A DNA stretch of 64,000 bases from Promethearchaeota archaeon (lineage in GTDB: Archaea; Asgardarchaeota; Lokiarchaeia; Sigyniarchaeales; SOKP01). The stretch covers positions 1-64,000 of the forward strand of contig JAEOTA010000036.1 in the NCBI GenBank assembly GCA_016840085.1, in the 5' to 3' direction. Under the pieces are notes generated by a model. That model was not told the DNA's origin, did no database searches, and was given only the letters and a program-made list of their open reading frames with translations. The position numbers were made by a program, and so were the translations under genes. Shown in pieces: positions 46,727-56,110 of the stretch; the stretch's first letter is position 1; every line of letters begins with the position of its first letter.

Positions 46727-47527
46727 TCAATTTAATTTGTATTCTTTTAACACTTCCTCTACAGTAAAATTGTCATGAACAATTTTCGAGATTGCGCGTA
46801 CCATTTTTGTAGGATCTTGTGATTGAAAAATATTACGACCAAAAGCTACGCCTGCTCCCCCTGCTTGGATTGAATCGTAGACCATATGAATTAAATCTGG
46901 TATAGTATCCATTTTTGGTCCTCCTGCAATTATAATTGGAATGTGAACGCTCTTAACTATATATTTAAAGGAATCTATATCTCCAGTATAATTTGTCTTG
47001 ACAATATCTGCTCCTAATTCCGCTCCTGCTCTAACAGCAATATTTACAACTTCTGGATCGTTTTCATCCTTAATTTTTTTTCCTCTCGGATACATCATAG
47101 CAATTAAGGGTATCCCCCATTCTCTAGCAGACTCAACAACTTTACTTGCATCCTGGAGCATTTCTGGTTCTTCCTCAGCACCAATGTTAATATGGATTGA
47201 AACCCCATCAGCGCCCATCTTTAAAGCTCTTTCTACAGAACACACTAAAATTTTTCTATCTGGATCCGGTGCTAAACTAGTGGCTCCAGATAAATGTATA
47301 ATTAAACCAATATCACTTCCATATCGACGATGTCCCGCACCAACCATACCTGAGTGCATTAGCACAGCACTAGCCCCGCCAAGAGCAACCTTCTCAATCA
47401 TTTTAGCAACATTCTCCAGCCCCTTAATGGTTCCCATAGTTAAGCCATGATCCATAGGAATAATAATCGTTCTCTTACTTTTGCGATTAATTATTCTTTC
47501 TATCCTAATATTTTTGCCAATATTCAA
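46727..47527 (-). CDS. 2-amino-3,7-dideoxy-D-threo-hept-6-ulosonate synthase
   Basis: The 266-residue class I aldolase closely resembles MJ0400 of Methanocaldococcus. Taking the residues I recall for that enzyme (D33, Y153, K184), D26, Y146 and K177 lie at a constant offset of 7. Also conserved are [26 protein letters not shown] and [10 protein letters not shown]. The enzyme makes the precursor of 3-dehydroquinate in the archaeal shikimate pathway. A fructose-bisphosphate aldolase role is the main alternative. It is 88 bp from nadB on the same strand. Confidence 0.82.
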   Translation of the reverse strand: MNIGKNIRIERIINRKSKRTIIIPMDHGLTMGTIKGLENVAKMIEKVALGGASAVLMHSGMVGAGHRRYGSDIGLIIHLSGATSLAPDPDRKILVCSVERALKMGADGVSIHINIGAEEEPEMLQDASKVVESAREWGIPLIAMMYPRGKKIKDENDPEVVNIAVRAGAELGADIVKTNYTGDIDSFKYIVKSVHIPIIIAGGPKMDTIPDLIHMVYDSIQAGGAGVAFGRNIFQSQDPTKMVRAISKIVHDNFTVEEVLKEYKLN

Positions 47528-47615
47528 TATTGTTCCATAGCTCCTTTAAGATAAAACTTATCAATATAAATGAGAATAAGAATTTAAAATTATAGTTCTT
47601 AAAAGCAAATTGTTC

Positions 47616-49187
47616 TTACCACGGTCTTTTAATGTATGAATTTCTTGCCAATTCCAATTTCTCGGGGTGATTTTCATTAAAATGAGTTCCTCTACTTTCT
47701 TTTCGAGATAATGCACACCTAATTAAAATTTCTGCTACCATTGATAAATTTCTTAATTCTATTAAATTCTTTTCTATCTTATAATTCCAATAATAATAAT
47801 CTATCTCTTCTGAAAAAATATTCATTCTTTTAAGAGCTCTTTTTAATCTCGTGTCTGATCTGACAATCCCTACAAAATTTTGCATTAACATTCTAATTTC
47901 ATCCCAATTCTGGGTGATTACTACGGCCTCAGATGAAGGAACAGCATTACCGTGCTCCCATTCTTTAAATTCTTTAATTTTATAGGAAGAGATATTTTTC
48001 TTTAGATAATTTGCACATTCATAAGCGCAAACTAATCCTTCCAATAGAGAATTGCTTGCTAACCTATTTGCTCCGTGTAATCCTGTACAAGCAGATTCTC
48101 CTATAACATACAAATCTTTCACTTCTGTAGTTCCATTTAAACCTGCCATTACACCTCCACAAAGATAATGAGCTGCAGGAACAACAGGAATAGACTCTTC
48201 TGTGATGTTGATATTAAATTCGAGACATTTTTCATAAATTCCGGGAAAGTGTTCTTTAATAAAATTAGAATCTTTATATGAGGCAATATCTAAAAAAACA
48301 TAATCATCACCAGATTTTTTCAATTCTGAGTCAATGGCTCTAGAAACAATATCTCGAGGAGCTAAATCTTTAAGGGGATGATATTTCTCCATGAAAGGAT
48401 TTCCTTTCTGGTCTTTTAAAATAGCACCTTCACCCCGCATCGCTTCTGTAATTAAGAAATTTTTCGCATAAGGATGATATAAACAAGTAGGGTGAAATTG
48501 ATAGAATTCCAAATTAGATATCATAGTCCCTGCTCTATAAGCCATTGCAATACCATCTCCTGAGGCAATATCCGGATTTGTGGTATAAAGATATATCTTA
48601 CCTGCTCCACCAGTTGCTAAGATTGTTGCTTTCGCTGCAATATTATGAATCTCTTCCGTGTCTTGCTCTAAGACATACGCTCCATTACATTTTAAATTTT
48701 TTACATAGAGATTAACTGCGCACCATCTTTCATTGAATTCAATGTTATTTAACTTTTTTATATTATTAATTAGTATTTGTTCAATACTTTGCCCAGTTTG
48801 ATCATTCACATGAAGAATTCTTCTTTCTGAATGCCCACCTTCTTGTCCAAGATCATACTCCCCCTCATGATTTCTAGTAAATTCTACACCTAAAGTTATC
48901 AAATCATTTATCCTTTCCGGGGCTTGATTAATAATCTTCCGAATAATGTTTTCATCCCCTAACCCATCTCCAGCAATTAAAGTATCTTGAATGTGTTTTT
49001 CAAAATTGTCATTATTATTCCAAACACAAGCAATTCCTCCCTGAGCATGATATGTATTACTCTCGTGAAGCTTTTCTTTGGTGATTATTAAAATTTTTTC
49101 ATCTGGTGCCAGTTTTGAAAGATAATATGCTAAAGATAGCCCTGAAATTCCGCTTCCAATAATTAAGAAATCTGTTTTAAACTTCAA
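47616..49187 (-). CDS. nadB: L-aspartate oxidase
   Basis: The 523-residue flavoprotein has the FAD-binding GSGISGLSLAYYL, the ESNTYHAQGGIACV loop, HSERRILH, the substrate region EFYQFHPTC, GAILKDQKGNPF and the conserved HGANRLASNSLLEGL. This is typical NadB, which makes iminoaspartate for quinolinate and NAD. Fumarate is the likely acceptor under anaerobic conditions. NadA and NadC are not in the window. The gene precedes ADH synthase in the same direction. Confidence 0.92.
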   Translation of the reverse strand: MKFKTDFLIIGSGISGLSLAYYLSKLAPDEKILIITKEKLHESNTYHAQGGIACVWNNNDNFEKHIQDTLIAGDGLGDENIIRKIINQAPERINDLITLGVEFTRNHEGEYDLGQEGGHSERRILHVNDQTGQSIEQILINNIKKLNNIEFNERWCAVNLYVKNLKCNGAYVLEQDTEEIHNIAAKATILATGGAGKIYLYTTNPDIASGDGIAMAYRAGTMISNLEFYQFHPTCLYHPYAKNFLITEAMRGEGAILKDQKGNPFMEKYHPLKDLAPRDIVSRAIDSELKKSGDDYVFLDIASYKDSNFIKEHFPGIYEKCLEFNINITEESIPVVPAAHYLCGGVMAGLNGTTEVKDLYVIGESACTGLHGANRLASNSLLEGLVCAYECANYLKKNISSYKIKEFKEWEHGNAVPSSEAVVITQNWDEIRMLMQNFVGIVRSDTRLKRALKRMNIFSEEIDYYYWNYKIEKNLIELRNLSMVAEILIRCALSRKESRGTHFNENHPEKLELARNSYIKRPW

Positions 49188-49298
49188 TGGAACTTTTTAT
49201 ATTTTCTGTAATAAATTAAATGTTATATTAAAATACCAATGATTACATTAAAAATTTATTTCTATTTGAGTTATATGATATGTTTTTAGAAATAGAGA

Positions 49299-49895
49299 TT
49301 AAGGCTGTTTTATTCCAACTATGCTTTTTAAATCCTTGATTTCTTGTTTAATAACATTATCATATTGTTCTTGATTTAATTGAGTAAATATATTTAAACT
49401 TTCTTCTAATGAATATAACGCTTTACGATATTCTCCGGATATTTTAAGTATTCTTCCTAGGTTATATAAATCACTAATTTTGCTCATTGAATCCCCAAGT
49501 TGATCATCAATTTGAATGGCTTCTTCGTAAGCATTAAACGCTTCGTTATAATTTTGAAATCTTTCATAAATCTTACCAACATTGCTTAAACTAGCTGCTT
49601 TGTTCGCTAATTCTCCTTTTTCTCCAAAAATTAATATTGCTTCTTCATATTTTTCAAGAGCTGACTGATATTCTTCTTTAATCATTTTAATCATAGCAAT
49701 TTTCGTTAATAAAAGAGCTTTTTTAGAGAGATCACCTAACTCTTTTGAAATATCTAAAGCTTTAGTATATTGTTCCAATGCTATATTGTATTCTGCTCGA
49801 TTATTATAAATCATACCTATATTGTTAAGATAGATTACCATCATTAAAGGATCTCCTAATCGTTCTTCTATATTCAATGCTTCTTTGTATTTCAT
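49299..49895 (-). CDS. TPR-repeat protein, possibly lacking its N-terminus
   Basis: The 198-residue protein consists of about four tetratricopeptide repeats of the 40-residue kinesin-light-chain type (YLNNIGMIYNNRAEYNIALE, EQYTKALDISKELGDL). It begins mid-repeat at the ATG at 49895, which has no ribosome site. Upstream, a good AAGGA-preceded ATG opens a 12-codon ORF in another frame that stops quickly. The gene may be a 5-prime-truncated or frameshifted copy of a longer TPR protein. Role is protein-protein interaction. Confidence 0.65.
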   Translation of the reverse strand: MKYKEALNIEERLGDPLMMVIYLNNIGMIYNNRAEYNIALEQYTKALDISKELGDLSKKALLLTKIAMIKMIKEEYQSALEKYEEAILIFGEKGELANKAASLSNVGKIYERFQNYNEAFNAYEEAIQIDDQLGDSMSKISDLYNLGRILKISGEYRKALYSLEESLNIFTQLNQEQYDNVIKQEIKDLKSIVGIKQP

Positions 49896-50031
49896 TAACC
49901 ATATTTAATTCAGTTGACTGCTAAGATCTTATTCTTTGTCTTGTTCATATTTTTATTCCTTTTTGAAGTTAATCTAAAATTTTTTTTGAAAGTATAAATT
50001 CAAGATCTCGTAAGATTGGGAAATGATTTAA

Positions 50032-50526
50032 ATGACAAAGATAGAACATGTCCTCTTTTATTGTGCGGGAAATACTTGTAGAAGTCCATTTGCTGAAGCA
50101 TATGCAAATTGGCTTAAAAGTACGACGTATAAAGAAGAATTAAAAGATGTTGAATTTGATTCTGCAGGGATCTATCATTATTATAAGACTGCTCAACCAA
50201 AAACTGTCAATTATTTAAACTCTAAAGGTATAGATATTGGGGATTTTAAAACAAAAAAAATCGATTCTCAATTATTGGAGAAACATGATCTAGTTTTAGG
50301 ATTTGAACAAAAACATCATATCAACAAATTGAAAAGAAAGTTCAAAAATCTTAAAGGGATTGACGAAAAAGTCTTCTTATTATTAGAATATGCTGGAGAA
50401 AAAGAGAATTTAGAGATAGAAGATCCTTTTTATTTACCTCAAGAAGAATACAATATAGTACTTGAACGAATTGAAAAGGGAGTTATAAAAACACTTAAAA
50501 AAATTATTGAAATTAATAAATCATAG
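50032..50526 (+). CDS. low-molecular-weight protein tyrosine phosphatase-like
   Basis: The 164-residue protein has the LMW-PTP P-loop CAGNTCRS (nucleophile C11, R17) and a general-acid DP loop IEDPFYLPQEEY. Arsenate reductase shares the fold, but the DP loop favours a phosphatase. It is convergent with the first MFS-longin gene (16 bp apart), and a paralogue at 54181 stands beside the second MFS-longin gene. Confidence 0.8.
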   Translation: MTKIEHVLFYCAGNTCRSPFAEAYANWLKSTTYKEELKDVEFDSAGIYHYYKTAQPKTVNYLNSKGIDIGDFKTKKIDSQLLEKHDLVLGFEQKHHINKLKRKFKNLKGIDEKVFLLLEYAGEKENLEIEDPFYLPQEEYNIVLERIEKGVIKTLKKIIEINKS

Positions 50527-50542
50527 AAAGCATAATAATCGA

Positions 50543-52183
50543 TCATTTATCAAGTAAGATGTGTTTTTGTGCAAAGTACTTCTTAACTAAATACTTAGCT
50601 GGTTGAAACCGACTAACATTTCCTTGGAAATTTTTAAGATCTTCTATAAATGATTCCTCAAATTCTCCTGAAAATTCATCAAGTTTTTTTAATAACACGG
50701 GTAATTCCAAATTTGATATTAAAGTTGCAATATGATGTTTTCCATATGAAAAATAAAAATAATTGTTTTCTTTAATTATTTTTCTGAGATGTTTTTTGCT
50801 TTTAGTTATTTCTGTTACTATTGTTACAATTCCAGAAAGAGTGCCTGATATAAGATCTTCATCTAAATGATCCTTATCTTTATTCTGGTCTTTTAATTCA
50901 AAATTTTTATAGTAAAGACACACTCCATGATAATTTAATACATAAAGTTGTTTAATTGAAGAAGCCCATTCCCTTTCTTTAGATATTAAGATCTCTTTTC
51001 CTGCCATCATCCATACAAGAACTATAACTAAAACAAATGAGTTTAGAAGATCTGGTAAGTGTGGCGCCCATTCTTGTATTTCGGGAATCACATTAATTAA
51101 TCGATATAACAAATAGCCTAATGCGATGCCAAAGCACATTAAAGCCAAAAAAAGTCCATTAAGAGCACCTCTATATTTCAAGTTACCTCTTTCAGTTGAA
51201 AAATCTCCAGAAATAGTAAATATCGCTAGTATAAGTGGAAGAATAGCGAAAGCATAATGAATAGAAATATGGATGTCCAGTGGTATGCCAAATATACTCG
51301 TTATATCAGCATGATAAAAAGAACCATGCGTTATATAAAAAAAAGATACAATCAAAATCCCGATTACCAATGTAGTCTTTCGACCAACATTATCAAAAAA
51401 CCAACCTGCTGCTAGAATATAAAAAAAAGAAATAGTTGAAAATGCAATAATGTTTATCTCAAATCTATCAAATCTATCTAATGTAGTATACAATAAACCT
51501 CCTAAAAGACCACTTAAAAATGCAAAAGTAACTGAATATCTAGAAAAATGCTTCTCAAAAATTATCTTCAGATATTTCTTATCAGATTTAAGTCTCTCTT
51601 CAGTTTCAGTATATTGATAATTTTTTGAATACAATATTATAATTATCAAAAGAATAGACTCTATAATGATAAGAATTATGAATAAATCCTTGAAAAATAC
51701 ACAGATAAGACCAAACAAACCGAAAAAAAAACAGGATACCAAAAGTATTGCTGTTATTCTTGATCTATTTAGAATATTTGTTTCATGAACTAATGTTGAA
51801 AACCATACTATGATTAATATAGGTATCGTAAATAGGATAATCAATATACTAAAAAGATCTATTATAGGAGATGGATGAAAACTTAAACATAGACCTATTA
51901 AACAAATAAAAAGGGATATGATATATAATCGTGTTTTATTTTTAATGATATCAACGAGAAAACCAGAAGCTAAAAAAATGAGTGAAATTATAAATAATAT
52001 TAAAATCGCTGGAATCTCCCGAGTTAATCCCTTTTGCATATGTACTAAATATTTAAGTATGAAATATTCAACTATAAATACAATTGCAAGAAAAGAAAAA
52101 AACAGATAAAAAAATGTGTTTCTATCTACTTCTACATCTCTAGCAAATGTTTTGACAAACCTATCTTTAACGCTTCTTTTCAT
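50543..52183 (-). CDS. 12-helix MFS-like protein with C-terminal longin-like domain, copy 1
   Basis: The 546-residue protein has about 12 membrane helices and a cytoplasmic C-terminal domain (about 406-546). The MFS loop appears as FDNVGRKTTLVIG. The tail begins IKQLYVLNYHGVCLYYKNFE and continues with DEDLISGTLSGIVTIVTEI, a hairpin and a long helix; this order resembles the longin-like domain in the GTPase fusion at 31791. It could dock a GTPase or sense its state. A paralogue with the same architecture follows at 52418. Substrate is unknown. Confidence 0.7.
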   Translation of the reverse strand: MKRSVKDRFVKTFARDVEVDRNTFFYLFFSFLAIVFIVEYFILKYLVHMQKGLTREIPAILILFIISLIFLASGFLVDIIKNKTRLYIISLFICLIGLCLSFHPSPIIDLFSILIILFTIPILIIVWFSTLVHETNILNRSRITAILLVSCFFFGLFGLICVFFKDLFIILIIIESILLIIIILYSKNYQYTETEERLKSDKKYLKIIFEKHFSRYSVTFAFLSGLLGGLLYTTLDRFDRFEINIIAFSTISFFYILAAGWFFDNVGRKTTLVIGILIVSFFYITHGSFYHADITSIFGIPLDIHISIHYAFAILPLILAIFTISGDFSTERGNLKYRGALNGLFLALMCFGIALGYLLYRLINVIPEIQEWAPHLPDLLNSFVLVIVLVWMMAGKEILISKEREWASSIKQLYVLNYHGVCLYYKNFELKDQNKDKDHLDEDLISGTLSGIVTIVTEITKSKKHLRKIIKENNYFYFSYGKHHIATLISNLELPVLLKKLDEFSGEFEESFIEDLKNFQGNVSRFQPAKYLVKKYFAQKHILLDK

Positions 52184-52417
52184 TTTTATCTTATTTTAGA
52201 TATATCTGAATTTTGTAGATACTAATTTAGTTGTCCACGTTTAAAAGATTTTGCCTAGATCTTAATTTCATAAAGTTAATATTTGTACTATTTTTTAGGA
52301 TGCTTTTTTATTTAATTTTTTTGCTAAAAAATCGAATAGAAATAGTTTTAATAATTAATTCAGTGTTGATATGTTATTATTATATAGAAAGAAAAGATAG
52401 TAATATATTCTAAAATA

Positions 52418-54064
52418 TCATTCAGCAACTTCACCGTATTTCTGACTGAAATATTTCACTACAAGAAATTTTGTTGGATCAAAACGCTGAACATTTCCTT
52501 TGAACGTTTTAAGGTCTGTACTAAATTTTTGTTCAAACTCTCGCGAAAATTCATCAAGTTTTTTAAGTAGAACTGGTAATTCCATAGATGCGATTAGTGC
52601 AATAATATGATATTTTCCATAAGAAAATAATAGGGTAGCCTCTTCTTTTTGGATTTGTCTTAACTGTTTTTTACTATGGGTTATTTCAGATATTATAGAA
52701 ATGACTCCCGAAAGAACACCTGAAACAAGATCCTCATCTAATTCAGGGTGTTCCTCTTCTTTAAACAGGTCTTTATGTTCAAAACTGTGGTGATATAGAC
52801 AAACACCATGTTTATTGAGAATAAATATGTTTTTCAGTGCATTCGCCCATTTCTTATCCTTAGAGACTAAAAATTCTTTCATTGCCATCATCCAAACTAA
52901 AAGAGAAACTAAAATAAATCCATTTAAAAGATCTGGAATGTTGGGTAAGTATTCGTATAAAACAGGAAATCTCCTATATATATCATTTATCCAATGACTA
53001 AAAACAAATCCAATTATTGCTCCAAAAAATAATAGCGACATAAAAAGACCATTTATACGACCTCTAAATTTTAAATTTCCTCTTTCTGTTGAAAAATCTC
53101 CTGAAATTGTAAAGATTGCAAGTAAGAGGGGTAATATCGAGAACCCGTAGTGAATTGAAAGGAAAGCTTTTCTAGGTAACCCAAAAATATAGTCAGCATC
53201 AATGTATGAGCCATAAGATATAAGAAAAAATGAAAGAACAAAAATACCTAATACAATTGAAGTCTTGCGACCAATATTATCTAAAAAACAACCTGCCGCA
53301 ATAATATATGAAAAAGATGCTATTGCATAAATGAAAAGATCTACTTCAAAAGTATACCTCGCGATTAAATCTCCTAAAATAAAGCTTAATATCGTGAAGC
53401 TTGAAGAATATCTGAAAAAATGCTTTTCAAAAATTATTTTAAAATATTTTTTGTCTGATTTTAATCTTTTTGTAGTTTCTACATATGTATACGAGCGGGA
53501 AGCCCAAAAAATAATTAATAAAAGACCAAATTCTAGAATACCAAAAAAGAAATATAAAAAGTCAGACATAAGAAAAAGGACAGAAATATAACCCAAAGAA
53601 AAACAAGAAATCAACAGATAAGCTGCTATTCTACCCCGATTTAAAATATTAGTCTCATGAACAAATATAGTGAACCATAATATAACTAATTGAGGAACTG
53701 TTAAGAGTACAATCAATAATCCTAAATAATATATAAAAATTTCTTGAAAAGCGCTTAGGAGAAGTCCAATAATACAAAGAAATAGCATTAGATTGAAATA
53801 TTTTGTTCTATTCTTTATTAAATCAACTACTATACCTGATATAACAAAACTAATAGCAAGTACTAACAAAAAAATGTAAATTTCAATCTCTACAAATAAC
53901 ACTCCACCAGTTAGAATAGTGTATCTAAATAGAAAAGATTCAGCAACTAATGTAATAGAAAGTAAAGAGAAAAATAAATAAATCCATGTGCTCCTAGGTA
54001 AATTGATATCTCTTATAAATACTCTAATAAACCACTGTTTAATAGATTCACTTTTCATAATCAA
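52418..54064 (-). CDS. 12-helix MFS-like protein with C-terminal longin-like domain, copy 2
   Basis: The 548-residue paralogue of copy 1 is conserved along the whole length, most strongly in the GDFSTERGNLKFRGRINGLF loop and in the tail (FILNKHGVCLYHHSFEHKD, DEDLVSGVLSGVISIISEI). Both copies keep the tail, so the domain is not a random fusion. The gene lies 234 bp upstream of copy 1 on the same strand, with its own upstream region, and is divergent from the second LMW-PTP gene 116 bp away. Confidence 0.7.
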   Translation of the reverse strand: MIMKSESIKQWFIRVFIRDINLPRSTWIYLFFSLLSITLVAESFLFRYTILTGGVLFVEIEIYIFLLVLAISFVISGIVVDLIKNRTKYFNLMLFLCIIGLLLSAFQEIFIYYLGLLIVLLTVPQLVILWFTIFVHETNILNRGRIAAYLLISCFSLGYISVLFLMSDFLYFFFGILEFGLLLIIFWASRSYTYVETTKRLKSDKKYFKIIFEKHFFRYSSSFTILSFILGDLIARYTFEVDLFIYAIASFSYIIAAGCFLDNIGRKTSIVLGIFVLSFFLISYGSYIDADYIFGLPRKAFLSIHYGFSILPLLLAIFTISGDFSTERGNLKFRGRINGLFMSLLFFGAIIGFVFSHWINDIYRRFPVLYEYLPNIPDLLNGFILVSLLVWMMAMKEFLVSKDKKWANALKNIFILNKHGVCLYHHSFEHKDLFKEEEHPELDEDLVSGVLSGVISIISEITHSKKQLRQIQKEEATLLFSYGKYHIIALIASMELPVLLKKLDEFSREFEQKFSTDLKTFKGNVQRFDPTKFLVVKYFSQKYGEVAE

Positions 54065-54180
54065 TCCCTAAAAAATAATTATTATTATTACTTCTTAGCG
54101 GTTATTTTATTTAATACTTTTGTTAGAATTTTAACCATAAATTTTATTTAAATTTCAAGTTTTTTCATATATGAAATATT

Positions 54181-54663
54181 ATGAATAAAGTTAAGCACGT
54201 TCTCTTTGTATGCTTAGGAAATACAGCACGATCTCCGGTAGCTGAATACCTAGCTCGTTATCATGTTGAAAAACTTAATGTAAAGTTGAATTTCGATTCT
54301 TGTGGTTTTTTCAATGCATTTAGTTATATGCAACCAGAATCTCGAATGTATTTGGATTCAAAAGGAATCAAACATTCAGATTTTGTGCCTAAAATAATTA
54401 ATCGAACTCTACTAGAAAAACAAGATTTAATCCTAACAATGGAAAGAACCCATTCGAAAGATATTAAAAGTCAATTTAATAACATTCAAGATATTAATAA
54501 AAAAACTTTTACAATAAGAGAATTTAACGGAGAAACTGATGACATAGATATAATTGATCCATATTATACTTCAGTTAATACTTATAAAAAGATTCTAAAG
54601 AATATTGATGAGAATGTTAAGAAAGCAGTAGAAAAAATTATTTATCTGAACAATTCAACATAA
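54181..54663 (+). CDS. low-molecular-weight protein tyrosine phosphatase-like, copy 2
   Basis: The 160-residue paralogue of the gene at 50032 has P-loop CLGNTARS (C11, R17) and DP loop IIDPYYTSVNTY. The second Cys of the typical CXGNXCRS loop, which protects the nucleophile by disulfide formation, is replaced by Ala here but kept in copy 1, so the copies may differ in redox control. It is divergent from MFS-longin copy 2. Confidence 0.8.
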   Translation: MNKVKHVLFVCLGNTARSPVAEYLARYHVEKLNVKLNFDSCGFFNAFSYMQPESRMYLDSKGIKHSDFVPKIINRTLLEKQDLILTMERTHSKDIKSQFNNIQDINKKTFTIREFNGETDDIDIIDPYYTSVNTYKKILKNIDENVKKAVEKIIYLNNST

Positions 54664-54667
54664 ACTT

Positions 54668-54698
54668 GTTTCATTGTAATAAATGAAACTTTATTATT
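54668..54698 (+). terminator. stem-loop after LMW-PTP copy 2
   Basis: GTTTCATT (54668-54675) and AATGAAAC (54682-54689) form an 8-bp stem with a 6-base loop, followed by TTTATTATTGT. It starts 5 bases after the stop codon and may end or stabilise the transcript. Confidence 0.4.
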
Positions 54699-54722
54699 GT
54701 CAAATATTCTATTTCTGTTCTG

Positions 54723-54869
54723 TCAAGCTGATAAAAGTGATCTAAAGTGATATATTTCATCACATTGATTTGCTTCTCGAATGATGTGTTCTCTGAACTC
54801 ACGGCGTTCTCCCCTTGGATGAAATTCTTGTTGTCGATGATATAGAATTACAAATACTAAATTACTCAT
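54723..54869 (-). CDS. small ORF or gene fragment, unidentified
   Basis: A 48-codon minus-strand ORF encodes a polar, Arg-rich sequence (MSNLVFVILYHRQQEFHPRG, then REHIIREANQCDEIYHFRSL). Its amino-acid use looks protein-like for an AT-rich region, and the frame stays open for 13 more codons upstream. No family is recognised. It may be a decayed C-terminal fragment in the 436-bp gap, which otherwise holds a stem-loop and the promoter of the next gene. Confidence 0.3.
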   Translation of the reverse strand: MSNLVFVILYHRQQEFHPRGERREFREHIIREANQCDEIYHFRSLLSA

Positions 54870-55015
54870 TATCTGGAGTTCTTGCCCTAATGGAGTATTC
54901 TTTAATTAATGCAGTATTATTTTCATTTCCTAATTAATAATTCCAATTTTATAATATTAAATTTCCAAAAGTAGAAATATTTATATATTAATGTTGGATA
55001 TTATAGTTTGATATA

Positions 55016-55029
55016 TTCCAAAATTGGAA
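55016..55029. promoter_or_regulatory. inverted-repeat operator upstream of the regulator
   Basis: TTCCAAAATTGGAA is a 6-2-6 inverted repeat lying just upstream of a TATA-like element (TTATATAAAT, about 55038-55047) and 71 bp before the regulator ATG. Half-sites TTCCAA also occur at 54941 and 54963. The same core occurs at 56044-56057 before the ABC ATPase, so both promoters are probably bound by the encoded winged-helix regulator. Confidence 0.6.
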
Positions 55030-55099
55030 AAACAAAATTATATAAATAAAGTAATATTCAAAATAGGATCAAACTTTTTAAGAGCTGCAGAAAATTCCT

Positions 55100-56017
55100 A
55101 TGTCAAAAGAAAAAGAAAAATTAGATGATATTTCAATTGAAACTGTTTTAGATTTATCAGTTACACAAATTATAATGCTTCAAATATTAGGACAGAATAT
55201 AAAGGTACCAGTTCGTTTTGCTCTACTTCAGGATTTAAATAGTTTTATATTAGACCCAAAACATGAGATTTCTCCCTCAAGTTTTTATAACAGTCTGAAA
55301 AAACTTGAAGGATTAGGATTACTACAAAGATTAAATGGTAATGATACTGTAGGAAAGAAAATCGGTCTTAAATCGACTTCTAAAGCACAACAAGCTATAA
55401 GGCTAATTAATAAATTAACGCTCCCTTGGGCAGTTTCATTAAACGAGTTATTAAGCAATATGATTCCAGAATTGATACAAAAAGTTGGTCTTCCTACAGA
55501 AGAATCAGAGAAAGCAGATAATTTGTTTATTCTTAGTTTTGATGGGAGAATGGATCCTAATATGTATAGATATTTTCAAGATAATTGGTCCAAAAAAATT
55601 TATTTCTTAGCAGATGATATAACTACCAAAAAGTTAAAAAAAAGAGGTATAACAGGATTTCATCAATCAAGATTTACTAATAAGATCAGAGAAGCTAACG
55701 ATTTTTTTGATGCTTGTGCTATATACCACTATCAGAGAGGAAAGAATATTTATGGGATTGTATATCATAAACTACTTAAAGATGTAAATAGAGTAATGAA
55801 ACCAGGAGGAGCTTTAGTTGCTCAAACATTAGCACCTCTACCAAAAGTAGGTAATATTTATATCGATTCCTTAGCCAAACTTTATAGCAGTCAACCTTTC
55901 TTTTATTCCTGTAAGGAAGAAGACCTTATACAAGATTTAAAAGATGCAGGTTTTAAAGATATCGATTCAATGGAACATGAGGGATTTATTTTTTCATGGG
56001 GATTTATTCCAGAATAG
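55100..56017 (+). CDS. winged-helix regulator with degenerate methyltransferase-like domain
   Basis: The 305-residue protein has an N-terminal PadR/MarR-like winged helix (about 15-105: SPSSFYNSLKKLEGLGLLQR) and a C-terminal Rossmann-like domain with class I methyltransferase motifs late in the fold (KLLKDVNRVMKPGGALVAQT). The SAM-binding GxGxG of motif I is missing; the place reads LSFDGRMDPNMY. It may sense a ligand and not methylate. It is followed by an ABC-2 exporter whose promoter carries the same inverted repeat, which suggests autoregulation and control of the exporter. Confidence 0.65.
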   Translation: MSKEKEKLDDISIETVLDLSVTQIIMLQILGQNIKVPVRFALLQDLNSFILDPKHEISPSSFYNSLKKLEGLGLLQRLNGNDTVGKKIGLKSTSKAQQAIRLINKLTLPWAVSLNELLSNMIPELIQKVGLPTEESEKADNLFILSFDGRMDPNMYRYFQDNWSKKIYFLADDITTKKLKKRGITGFHQSRFTNKIREANDFFDACAIYHYQRGKNIYGIVYHKLLKDVNRVMKPGGALVAQTLAPLPKVGNIYIDSLAKLYSSQPFFYSCKEEDLIQDLKDAGFKDIDSMEHEGFIFSWGFIPE

Positions 56018-56043
56018 CAAAAATTTCTATATGAATTTAAAAA

Positions 56044-56057
56044 ATCCAAAATTGGAA
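56044..56057. promoter_or_regulatory. inverted-repeat operator upstream of the ABC-2 exporter
   Basis: ATCCAAAATTGGAA shares 13 of 14 bases with the repeat at 55016-55029. It abuts a TATA-like TATAAAAT at 56058-56065 and lies 53 bp before the ATPase ATG. Binding here would occlude the BRE/TATA region. Confidence 0.6.
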
Positions 56058-56110
56058 TATAAAATTTATCAAAAAATAAAAATTCAATAAAAAAAAATTG
56101 GTGTAATTAA

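Noticed and set aside
52231..52413. 60-codon plus-strand ORF in the gap between MFS-longin copies
   Set aside because: Low-complexity hydrophobic reading over the promoter region of copy 1; no ribosome site or family resemblance.
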